Source of the DNA: DASZUK01 sp963844575
GTDB taxonomy: Bacteria; Actinomycetota; Acidimicrobiia; Acidimicrobiales; RAAP-2
Assembly (NCBI GenBank): GCA_963844575.1
Contig: CAWJOU010000005.1
Span: 1,984,001 to 2,048,000, forward strand
Direction of reading: 5' to 3'
Length of the DNA stretch: 64,000 nt
Shown in pieces: positions 47,895 to 56,240 of this stretch. Under the pieces are notes generated by a model. The model had not been told where the DNA came from. It saw only the letters and a list, made by a program, of their open reading frames with translations, and made no database searches. Position numbers and translations under genes: made by a program. How positions within the stretch are numbered: position 1 is the stretch's first letter; every line of letters begins with the position of its first letter.

Positions 47895-50800
47895 CTAGCC
47901 GCCCATGCTGATCGTTGCCATCCAGGCATGAGCTGCAACCGGCTCGGCGCCGATCTCACCCTCGTCGGTGGCCCGGATGACTCCGAGGGCGCGCAGAGCG
48001 CCCACGACGGCGGCAGGGTCGGCGCACTCGCCCTCGAGCATCAGGACAAGGTCTTCGGGGACGACGGTCGATGACGGCTCCTGGGCCAGCATGGCAAAGA
48101 CGTCGCCGGCGATGGGCGGTGCTCCCGCTAGCACGTCGACGAGGACCTGCGACGCGTCGACATCGTCACGCAGTGCGGCCGCTAGCTCGGTGAGAACGGC
48201 CGCGGTCGAGGCGTCCGCACTCATGAACTCGTCGGTGCGCTCTATCAGCGCCGGCCAGCCGCCGGTGACCTCGAGGAGCCTCTGGCGCGAGTCTTCGTCC
48301 TGGAACGCAGCCTCGTGGTTGGATGCCCAAGCCCGGATGCCGAGTCGGTCGAATCGTCGCAGCGACATGACCTCGATGCTGGCCAGCTCGGGGTCCGGGT
48401 CGAGCGAAGTGTAGGGCATCCACCACGCCATGGTCCGGGCGTCTATGAGGAGCACGACCGAGCGGGTCCCCGTCCAGGGGATGATCGAGCGGGACAAGGC
48501 GAGGGACTCGTTGCAGGCCTCGAGGGACTTCTCACGCAAGTCGGAGAACACCACACGGGGCAGGTCAGTCCTGCCCTCCTCGAGCGCCTTGCGGAACTTG
48601 GCCCCGGTCTTGGGCTTGACCAGCTCGAAGCGGGGCGGGAAGGCCGTGGCCGCTTGGTCGAGGGCGGCACCCATGTGCTCGGCTCCGGTGGCGTCCGATC
48701 CGATGACCAGGCGGATCTGGTTCGCCCCGGAGCCGATCAGATCGCCGAGCTGGGCCCGCGTGAGCGGGGAGCGCACCGTGGCGCTCAGCGGCTCACGGAC
48801 CTCGGAGGACTCGAGCACGGTGGGCTCGCGCTCTTCTTCTTCCAGCAGGGCATCTTCTACCTGTTCGAGCGTGCCTAAGAGGCGCATCACGTTGACCGAG
48901 CGCAGCCGCCATCCGAGCCCCTCGGGGTCAGAGGAGAGCACGCCGAGGCCGGCGAGCTCTTCGAGGAGGGAGCGGAACTCCGACGCGTCCACGCTGGCGA
49001 ACCCCGCCGGCCACCACCGCTCGGCCGCGGCACGCAGCTCCGAGGCCGACAGGGCGATGTCGGGCCGGTTGGTGTGGGCCTCGTAGGCCGCCGCGTAGGT
49101 GATCACCTTGTAGCGCGGGTCGAGCTCGAGGGTGTATTGGAGCCGTTCGCGGATGGCGGCCTGCAAGGTGGCGAGCCCGGCCACCTCTTCGACCTGCTCT
49201 TCGGTCACGATGACCGGCACCGTCGAGAGCGCGGCCACCGGGTTCAGGCATAGGCGGCGCAGCAGCGCTTGGCCGAAGAGGTGGAGCAGCACGGGCTGAT
49301 AGTTGCAGTAGGCGAGGATCCGGTTGACCAGCGCGTCGGACTCGAAGCATAGGCCGAGGGCCGAGCACGGGCGCTCGATGAGGCGGTAGGCAGGCCCGGG
49401 GTCCAGCGCGCCCACCACGAGCGGTGCGCCGAGGTGGGCGATCGGGTGGTTCGACACGGTGGCGAAGCGGCGCACCTGGTGCAGACCGGCCCACACCACC
49501 TTGAAGCGTCGACCCCGGGCGTCCATGAGGTCTTTGAGCCGCGACGTGGTGACGAAGCCTGCCTGGGCGTCGTAGTCGAAGAACTGGTCGCTCTCGTCGA
49601 GGAGCACCAAGAGGCGGCGCGTCTCGCGCTCGTCGAGCCAGGCGTTGACCGCCGCGGTGACCGTACCCATCGGGTCCTTCGGCGCGCTCTTGGGCGCAGG
49701 CATGACCCTGGCCTCGACCAGCTTGGTCACGAGTTCGGACCACACCGTCTCGGGTTTGTGCGACGTCTCGATGGGGGCTTTGAGGTCGACGTAGATGGCG
49801 ACGTGGTCCTGGACCTCGTTGAACTGGCGCTGGGCCGTGCGCAAGAGGGCGGACTTTCCGAGCTGGCGACCGCCATAGACCAGGCAGGTGCCGGCGGCGT
49901 CTTGGATCTCGGCCACCTGAGCTCCGCGGCCGTAGAACATCTCGATCGGGCAGTCACCTGACGGGGGAAGGTAGGGGTTCCCCGCCGAGAACGGCAGCGT
50001 GGAGCGCATGAGCGGCTCGACGCTCGACTGTCCGAGGGACCCCAGCCAGGCGACCACCGCATCGTCGACCACGACGACGGGCTGGGCCTGGCGCTGGCGC
50101 ATCAGCTGGCCGAAGGCGAGGCGGTCGGTCGGCGACATGGTGCCTGGGTGGAAGATGACCACCGGGCGGTGCGAAGGGTCCTGGCCGATCCAGTCAAAGA
50201 GCGTCTGGGCTGATGGCGACCCGCTGACCCACAAGCAGCGCAGCCGCCCGGCCGAGGCCGAGCCGAAGAACGGCAGCAGGGCCTTACCGGTCAAGGTGAC
50301 GTCGGTCATGTCGAACCAGCGGCGCTGGGGCGAAGTCGCGATCTCAGAAATGAGCCGGCGGTCGTCGGCGCCGGCCTCGATGCCCATGAGGCGCAGCACC
50401 GGCTTGAGGGGCCCGAGCATGTCGGGCGGTACGGCCCCGTGGCGTAGCGCGTGCCAGGCCGCGAAGGCCTCGCCGGACCGGGTCGCCGCGTCGTCGTTGA
50501 GTGCGGAAAAGTCGAGGTGATCGATCGGCTCTCGCAGTTCCAGTGCGGCGATGGTGGCCTCGTCGATCCCCTTGGTCAGGGCGGCCGGGACAGCGGGAAA
50601 GAACGTCGAGATCGAGAAGGACTCCTCCTCGGCCTCGGCGAGGTCCTGGCCGAAGCGGGCCCGCTGGGCCAGCTCGGTGGCCGTGGCTAGGTCGCCGTTG
50701 GCCAAGAGGGCATCGACCCGGCGGGCGAAGTCCGCGTTGGCGGAGCGCAGGTCGTCCACCGAGGCGGCGAAGGCGCCGATCCCCTCCTTCTTGTAGCGCG

Positions 50801-53800
50801 CCAGCGCTTCGGTGATCGACTCGATCTCGGAGAGCTCGCGGTCGGCGTCGAGGCGGTCGGGATCGCAGGCCCGCTCGAGACGGCCTGATAGCAGGGCATA
50901 GATGTCCTCGTTCACGTAGAGCTGCCGCCGGGCCCGGTCAAGCAGGCGCGAGGTCTCGCGGCCGCGGGTGCGCAACTCTGTGCTGGCCTCTTTGAGGCCG
51001 CTGGCCCGGCGCGGCTCGAGCGTGGCATCGGTGTCGATGCCGCGGGCTGTGGCAACCTGCACCAGGGCGGTGGCGGCCACGTGGTCATTGCGTTCGAGGC
51101 GCAGGTCGAAGGCCTCGTCGAGGCTGCGTCCGAGGCCGGCCAAGACGTCGTTGGGGTCGAGGTCGCCGAGTGGAGCGAGCGAGGACGGCGCGACCGGCTG
51201 GTCACCGTAGAGCAGTGCCTCGGCCCGGGTAAGCGTGGGGCTCATCTCGGTGCCGGCGAGCGGGGTGCCCGAGAGCAGGGCGTAGAAATCGTTGAGGACC
51301 GCGGCCGCGCCGACGTCGCCGTGCCGGCGCTTTTCCAGGTCGGTGAAGATGGAGCCCTTCACCCGCTCGGCCGCAGTGCGCAGCTCGGTCACGACCTCCT
51401 CGTCGGCTCCCGACGCCCCCTTGGTCTGTGCTGTGAGCGCGTCGACGGCGTCGCACCAGCGCGTCGCCGCCTCGATGGCGTCGGCCGCGTGTCCGAGGAT
51501 CTGGGTTTTGGCCGACCCTTCGATTCGCTTGGTCGAGCTCTTCATGCGGATGATCTTTTCGGTGGTCCCCATCTCGCGCTCGATGGCGTTCTTCTGTGAA
51601 AGCCGCTCGATCGCGGCGCGCACCGTTGCGATCTTGTCGGGCTCGTTGCGGGCCGCCGCGGTCAGGTCGTAGAGCGCCCCGCCCGAGGTCGTCCAGCGCT
51701 CCCACACCGCCGACGCCACGGCGAAGCGGAAGCGCCGGGGCTGCAGCGTTGAGGCCGCGATCTGGGCGCGTTCGGAGATCTCGTCGCCGAGTGAGGCCAG
51801 ATTGCCGACCGTCGAGAGCGCGGCGCCAACGAGGGAGACACGGCGCCGGGCACAGCGCAGCACTGCGGCAGTGAGGTCGTCGGCGCCGGCAACGTCGAGC
51901 ATGGCGCAGAGCGTCTCGGCTAGCTCGGCGACCCCCGAGTCCGGGGCAACGGCGGCGGCCTGGAGGGAGGCAGCCCAGGCCAGGATCTGCTCGCCACGCC
52001 CACCGGAGATCCCGTCGGCAATGAGCTCGAGGTGAGCGGCTTTGAGCGCGTCGACCAACGGACCCTTGGTCGTGCGGATGCCCCGGGCCAGCACTGCCAG
52101 GTGCAAGAGGGCCGACGGGGCGCCGATGGCACTGGCCCCCCAGGCAGCCAGTCCCACGTTACCCTGGTCGATGGCCTGGACGATCTGCTCTTCCCAGCCT
52201 TCGATAGCCTCAACAACCGGGAGCGCGAACTCGATCTCCTCGATGACGGGCGCGCCGGATTGGCCCGGCGAGGTCACCCTGACCGGCTGCAGGGGCACCT
52301 CATCGATGACTCTGGCCAAGACGGGCTCGGCGGCCGCCGGAGCGGGGGCCGCTCTCTCGGTAGGCGACGGAGTCTCTTCGGAAGCGGCATCCTCTGCAGC
52401 GACAGGGTCATCGGTCGCCGCGGCCGGTTCTTCCGAGACCGCCGTGGCGTGGTCGTCCGCCGCCGCATCGGTCAGCACTTCGTCTGGGGTAGATGCAGCG
52501 CCGTCGGTCGGCGGCTCACCGTCGACCGGTGGAATGGGTGGTACCGCGACGATGGCCGGGGGCAGCCGCAGGCTGCCGCGCAGTCCGGCGGTGAGCAGCG
52601 CGGAGAAGTGGCCGTCGGCATCAAGTTCGCGCGCAGCGGTCCCAGTGCGATCGAGGGCGAGGTGATCGGCATCGGGGTCTGCTGCGATGTCGATGAGCTC
52701 CTCGAGGGCGGCGACGAAGGCGGCCAACGGGCACGATGGATCGCTCGCCGCTGCACGCAGCTCGGCGCTGAGTGCCTCGAGCGACTTGGGGCCGTCTAGC
52801 TGTCCCATGCGAGGGGTCGGCACGCTCGTGATGAGCAAGGCTTCGCCCAGGGCGCGCTCGATGAGCCACGGGGAAGGGACCTCGGTGATCCCGTGACCCT
52901 CGAGGAGATCGGAGAATTGCCCCATCAAACTGACAGTCGACGATGCAGTGCTCGCGATGGCGCTCAAGGTTTCGAGGTCCGGAAACTCCCCAGCCGAGAA
53001 GCTTGCCGCCAGTCGCTCGGCGGCCGAAGCGGCTGCCGGGGCCTCGGAGAGGTAGTTGGAGATGGCGTCGGAGAGTTCCGCGATTTCGTTGGCGTGATCC
53101 TCGGCCAACAGGGCCGAGAGGGACGCGTCTCGGATCCCGGCACCGAGCGCGCCCTCTTCGAGCTCCTCGTCGTCAAAGTCGTGCGCCGCGTGCGATTCGA
53201 GGTCCTCGGCGGCGCGCACTGTCGTCTCGGTCACCGCGGCACCGATGGCCTTGGCCAGGCCCAGGATTTCGGTATCGGCCGCCAACGGGACCGGCACGAG
53301 GTCGAGCAGGGCGAGGGCCAACAACGAGCGGGCCTCGTCTTTGGAGCGCCCGAAAAGATGCCCGACCAGAGCGGCGGAGATGACGACGTCGTCGTACTTG
53401 GCCCGATAGGCCTCGAGCTTGTGTTGATCGGGGTCCATGAAGATCTGGAGGGCTTCTGACGCCGGGGGTGTGCCCAGGAAGTCCAAGAGCATCGAGATCC
53501 GCCGCGATCCCTGGCTCTTACCCTTGCGGAAGATGACGATGGCGTCGGGTTGGGCGGGCCGCCGTGGCATCGGCGTTTGGAAGGTGCGGAGAAAATGCTC
53601 GAGACCGCGCCGACGCATAGGCCCGAAGAGCCTGACGATCCCTGCCGGGCCGAGTGACAGCCAGGCCGAGCACAAGAGGTCCTCGCTGTAGGGGGCGATC
53701 ATCGCCCGCAGCCGGGCGGCGGACTCCTCGATCCACTCGGCGAGTTCGTCAGAATTAAGCGAGTCGAAGTCCACGCCCATCTCCTTGTCCTGGTCCTCAT

Positions 53801-53864
53801 CGTCTGACACCGGGCGGCCCTCGGTCTCGGTCCCCTCCTCGTTTGGTCCTTTAGCCACCGTCAT
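47895..53864 (-). CDS. Giant protein (1989 aa) with a STAND/AAA-like ATPase domain
   Basis: The ATG at 53862-53864 has an ideal TAGGAGG 3 bases upstream and overlaps the previous stop by ATGA. The N-terminal ~1250 residues are mostly helical with an acidic, Ala/Pro-rich disordered linker (about 450-530). The ATPase lies near residues 1310-1560: MFYGRGAQVAEIQDAAGTCL, Walker A VYGGRQLGKSALLR (about 1325-1338), Walker B RLLVLLDESDQFFD (about 1417-1430), and a helical lid LIERPCSALGLCFESDALV. After it comes a winged-helix-like region. The YGR...GGRQLGKS pattern is found in large STAND-type defence proteins. It is the last gene of a four-gene coupled operon. Function inferred only as NTP-driven signalling or remodelling. 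Confidence 0.8.
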   Translation of the reverse strand: MTVAKGPNEEGTETEGRPVSDDEDQDKEMGVDFDSLNSDELAEWIEESAARLRAMIAPYSEDLLCSAWLSLGPAGIVRLFGPMRRRGLEHFLRTFQTPMPRRPAQPDAIVIFRKGKSQGSRRISMLLDFLGTPPASEALQIFMDPDQHKLEAYRAKYDDVVISAALVGHLFGRSKDEARSLLALALLDLVPVPLAADTEILGLAKAIGAAVTETTVRAAEDLESHAAHDFDDEELEEGALGAGIRDASLSALLAEDHANEIAELSDAISNYLSEAPAAASAAERLAASFSAGEFPDLETLSAIASTASSTVSLMGQFSDLLEGHGITEVPSPWLIERALGEALLITSVPTPRMGQLDGPKSLEALSAELRAAASDPSCPLAAFVAALEELIDIAADPDADHLALDRTGTAARELDADGHFSALLTAGLRGSLRLPPAIVAVPPIPPVDGEPPTDGAASTPDEVLTDAAADDHATAVSEEPAAATDDPVAAEDAASEETPSPTERAAPAPAAAEPVLARVIDEVPLQPVRVTSPGQSGAPVIEEIEFALPVVEAIEGWEEQIVQAIDQGNVGLAAWGASAIGAPSALLHLAVLARGIRTTKGPLVDALKAAHLELIADGISGGRGEQILAWAASLQAAAVAPDSGVAELAETLCAMLDVAGADDLTAAVLRCARRRVSLVGAALSTVGNLASLGDEISERAQIAASTLQPRRFRFAVASAVWERWTTSGGALYDLTAAARNEPDKIATVRAAIERLSQKNAIEREMGTTEKIIRMKSSTKRIEGSAKTQILGHAADAIEAATRWCDAVDALTAQTKGASGADEEVVTELRTAAERVKGSIFTDLEKRRHGDVGAAAVLNDFYALLSGTPLAGTEMSPTLTRAEALLYGDQPVAPSSLAPLGDLDPNDVLAGLGRSLDEAFDLRLERNDHVAATALVQVATARGIDTDATLEPRRASGLKEASTELRTRGRETSRLLDRARRQLYVNEDIYALLSGRLERACDPDRLDADRELSEIESITEALARYKKEGIGAFAASVDDLRSANADFARRVDALLANGDLATATELAQRARFGQDLAEAEEESFSISTFFPAVPAALTKGIDEATIAALELREPIDHLDFSALNDDAATRSGEAFAAWHALRHGAVPPDMLGPLKPVLRLMGIEAGADDRRLISEIATSPQRRWFDMTDVTLTGKALLPFFGSASAGRLRCLWVSGSPSAQTLFDWIGQDPSHRPVVIFHPGTMSPTDRLAFGQLMRQRQAQPVVVVDDAVVAWLGSLGQSSVEPLMRSTLPFSAGNPYLPPSGDCPIEMFYGRGAQVAEIQDAAGTCLVYGGRQLGKSALLRTAQRQFNEVQDHVAIYVDLKAPIETSHKPETVWSELVTKLVEARVMPAPKSAPKDPMGTVTAAVNAWLDERETRRLLVLLDESDQFFDYDAQAGFVTTSRLKDLMDARGRRFKVVWAGLHQVRRFATVSNHPIAHLGAPLVVGALDPGPAYRLIERPCSALGLCFESDALVNRILAYCNYQPVLLHLFGQALLRRLCLNPVAALSTVPVIVTEEQVEEVAGLATLQAAIRERLQYTLELDPRYKVITYAAAYEAHTNRPDIALSASELRAAAERWWPAGFASVDASEFRSLLEELAGLGVLSSDPEGLGWRLRSVNVMRLLGTLEQVEDALLEEEEREPTVLESSEVREPLSATVRSPLTRAQLGDLIGSGANQIRLVIGSDATGAEHMGAALDQAATAFPPRFELVKPKTGAKFRKALEEGRTDLPRVVFSDLREKSLEACNESLALSRSIIPWTGTRSVVLLIDARTMAWWMPYTSLDPDPELASIEVMSLRRFDRLGIRAWASNHEAAFQDEDSRQRLLEVTGGWPALIERTDEFMSADASTAAVLTELAAALRDDVDASQVLVDVLAGAPPIAGDVFAMLAQEPSSTVVPEDLVLMLEGECADPAAVVGALRALGVIRATDEGEIGAEPVAAHAWMATISMGG

Positions 53865-54244
53865 CGCCTCCTACCGCGCTCGTGCCCCATGACAAAGGTG
53901 TGCCCCGGGAGCAATTCCGCTGGGAGGCTCGCCCGGTTGGGGGCCTGCGCGCGCAGGCGCCGGTAGGCCGCCTTGCGTTCTGGAAGTGCCTCTTCTGCCT
54001 GGGACAACCGCCGCAGGTGCAGCGCCACCTGGTGCCGGCGGCGGTGGCGGCCCTCGTAGTTTTCGCGCAGCCGTTCGGATGCCCCGCTGAAGATCCCGGC
54101 ATCAGGCGCGTGGCCCTCGAACCTCCCGCTCCCGCGGCCGGTGCCGGACCCATCCCGACGGTGGTACCACCAGCCTCCCTCATCGGCAGTTACGCGCTCG
54201 AGGCGCGCCTCGGAGCGCCTCGGAGACCACCTGGGTGCCGGCAT
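53861..54244 (-). CDS. Small basic protein of the four-gene operon
   Basis: 127 aa from an ATG at 54242-54244 that lies inside the 3' end of the preceding gene (65 bp overlap). Its stop overlaps the next ATG as ATGA, which supports this frame over the competing frame that starts at 54183. The first 50 residues are Gly/Arg-rich; residues about 55-110 are strongly basic and helical (LRENYEGRHRRRHQVALHLR, then LSQAEEALPERKAAYRRLRA). No motif is recognised. It may be an adaptor or DNA/RNA-binding subunit. The exact start is uncertain. Confidence 0.6.
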   Translation of the reverse strand: MPAPRWSPRRSEARLERVTADEGGWWYHRRDGSGTGRGSGRFEGHAPDAGIFSGASERLRENYEGRHRRRHQVALHLRRLSQAEEALPERKAAYRRLRAQAPNRASLPAELLPGHTFVMGHERGRRR

Positions 54245-56240
54245 CCCCGCACCCGGGACCGAAGACGAGCTCGGCGATGTCCTCGGCTAGCAGCCGTCGC
54301 AGGCCGCCACGCATATCCTCGCCGTGACGGTCGATCACCCTGATGGCTTGGTCCACCAGCTGGGGCGGCCGGCGCTGGGCTCGGTTGGGGTCGACGAGCC
54401 AACGGTCGAACTCGAAGAGGAAGGTATTGCCTGCGATCTCCTCGGGTTCTTCGAGCGGCTCGGTGGCGGCCGAGACGACCGAGCCACCCTGGCGGGCCAG
54501 GCAGGTGAGGCGGATGCCGTCGAAGAAGTCAAAGGGGAACTGCACCGGGGAGAGCCACACGCCGTCAGCCGAGAGGCTCACGTGCTGGACGCGCTCCTCG
54601 GGATCAATGTCGCCCTGGTGCTCGAGCCGCAAGGTGATGGTCCCGTCGGGCCCTGGGACCAGCTGGGCATCTGGCTTGACCCACAGACGCTGCTCAATGC
54701 GGTGCACCGGCCGCAGCGCGGTGCTCCAGTTGACGGGCTGGCCGACGCTCTCGATCTCGACTACCAGCTCGGGTTGGGCAGGTTCGGGCGGCTCTGACTC
54801 GGTCTCTGGAACCTCGGTCTCGGCGACCGTAATCGCTGACGTGTCGTCGACTGTCTCGTCGGGGTCGGCAGGCAACGGCTCGTGAATGTCGTCAATCTCG
54901 CCGCTCGCCCCGAGGCCGATGGTGATCAGCGGGTCGAAGCCGACCAGCGAGCAGGTCGTGTCGGCGTCGAGGCACTCGGCCCGCCAGACGCCCCCGAAGA
55001 GCCAGCGATCGTCGAGGCGCAGCGTGATCTGGTCGCCCTGAATGTGCAAGATCCCGTCGGGGGCGCGTTCGGCGAGAACCCCGACGATCATGGCAGTGAG
55101 AAAGACCACCGTCCTGGCGTAGGTCTCATAGGCCAGCGCGGCGTTGCCGACCACCGGCGTGATCAGCTCGCTCAGCGCGTGGTAGGCGATCCGCTCCCCA
55201 CGTGGCACCCGGGCCAGCGACGTCATGATGGTCCCGGCGTCGGCGATGCCGCCGGGAGCATCCGAGTCGGCGCGCAGCGCGTCGTAGTCGGAACGCAGGT
55301 ACCAGTAGCCGTTGGACTCGGCAAAGGCATCGGCGTGTTCGAGGACGTCACTCAGTGCGCGCACCGAGTTCTCCATGGCCTCGAGGAGCGACTCGCGGTC
55401 GTCAGGGTCGTCGAGAGCGGCCCCGAGCCACCCGTGGGCGAGCAGGTCGCCGTGGTGTTCGAGCATCCAGTGGCAGAAGTACTCCTCGTCGTCGAGCTCC
55501 GCCTCTTGAGCCGGCGTGTAGACGGCGTCGACGCTAATGTGTCCGTGGACGTCGATGTACGAACGGCCCTCGTTTCGGCGCGACCGCTCGAGCCAGCTCT
55601 CAGAACGCGGGTTGAGCGGCCCGAAGGGAGCGAAGTCCAACACGAGCATCTCTTGGACCACGGCCGAATCCGGCTCCCCGTCATCGGGTGCCCTCCCCGC
55701 GGAGTCGCCAGCCCCGGTGGCTCGCTCCACTCCCACCGCGCCCGAGTACTCGGGCTTGACCAGGCCTCCACCGAGGAGAGCCCCTCTCGGGCGACCCTCC
55801 TTATAGACGACCTCGGCCCACTCCATGCGCTCGTCCCGTCTGGCCCCAGAGGAGAACGACACCAGCGCGCCGATGGGCAGCGCTTCGATCTGGTCCCCGG
55901 CGCTGACCGGTGGCGCGTCGAGGTCGCCGCATGCGGCAAGGTCGTAACAGCGCTGTTGCGGATCGAACCCGAAGAAGACGCTGTTCCACGCAACGGCCGG
56001 GTGCAGCGGGGCCTTGCGCACCCGGGCCACGTCGGCCAGGCGCTCGGCGATGCGGCGCTCCTGGGCCTCGCTCAGATGTCCGGGGCCGAGAATCAGCTCG
56101 TCGACAAAGAGGTCCGCGCCGCCGACCGAAAGGGTCTCGTCGGCCGGCGAGGCCAGCGCGATGAGCTCTCCGAGTTCTCCCTCGACAGCGCCGTCGAAGG
56201 AAATCTCGGAATCGCGCGCGTCAAATGCGGCGTCACTCAC
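54180..56240 (-). CDS. Unknown 686-aa protein of the four-gene operon
   Basis: From the GTG at 56238-56240, which overlaps the helicase stop by GTGA. Longer frames upstream are shadows of the helicase gene. The protein is very acidic, beta-rich in the middle and end, and shows no helicase, nuclease or membrane signature. A low-complexity acidic stretch (TETEVPETESEPPEPAQPEL; about residues 475-500) separates the two halves. Distinct phrases include DPQQRCYDLAACGDLDAPPV and WLFGGVWRAECLDADTTC. There is no match I can name. It is translationally coupled on both sides, so it is likely a subunit of the same machine. Confidence 0.78.
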   Translation of the reverse strand: MSDAAFDARDSEISFDGAVEGELGELIALASPADETLSVGGADLFVDELILGPGHLSEAQERRIAERLADVARVRKAPLHPAVAWNSVFFGFDPQQRCYDLAACGDLDAPPVSAGDQIEALPIGALVSFSSGARRDERMEWAEVVYKEGRPRGALLGGGLVKPEYSGAVGVERATGAGDSAGRAPDDGEPDSAVVQEMLVLDFAPFGPLNPRSESWLERSRRNEGRSYIDVHGHISVDAVYTPAQEAELDDEEYFCHWMLEHHGDLLAHGWLGAALDDPDDRESLLEAMENSVRALSDVLEHADAFAESNGYWYLRSDYDALRADSDAPGGIADAGTIMTSLARVPRGERIAYHALSELITPVVGNAALAYETYARTVVFLTAMIVGVLAERAPDGILHIQGDQITLRLDDRWLFGGVWRAECLDADTTCSLVGFDPLITIGLGASGEIDDIHEPLPADPDETVDDTSAITVAETEVPETESEPPEPAQPELVVEIESVGQPVNWSTALRPVHRIEQRLWVKPDAQLVPGPDGTITLRLEHQGDIDPEERVQHVSLSADGVWLSPVQFPFDFFDGIRLTCLARQGGSVVSAATEPLEEPEEIAGNTFLFEFDRWLVDPNRAQRRPPQLVDQAIRVIDRHGEDMRGGLRRLLAEDIAELVFGPGCGDAGTQVVSEALRGAPRARNCR

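Noticed and set aside
53851..54183. Competing 110-codon frame starting at an ATGA overlap with the 686-aa gene
   Set aside because: It has an attractive start overlap but random-looking composition and no coupling at its end. The frame ending at 53861 overlaps the giant ATPase ATG and encodes a helical protein. Kept as an alternative only.
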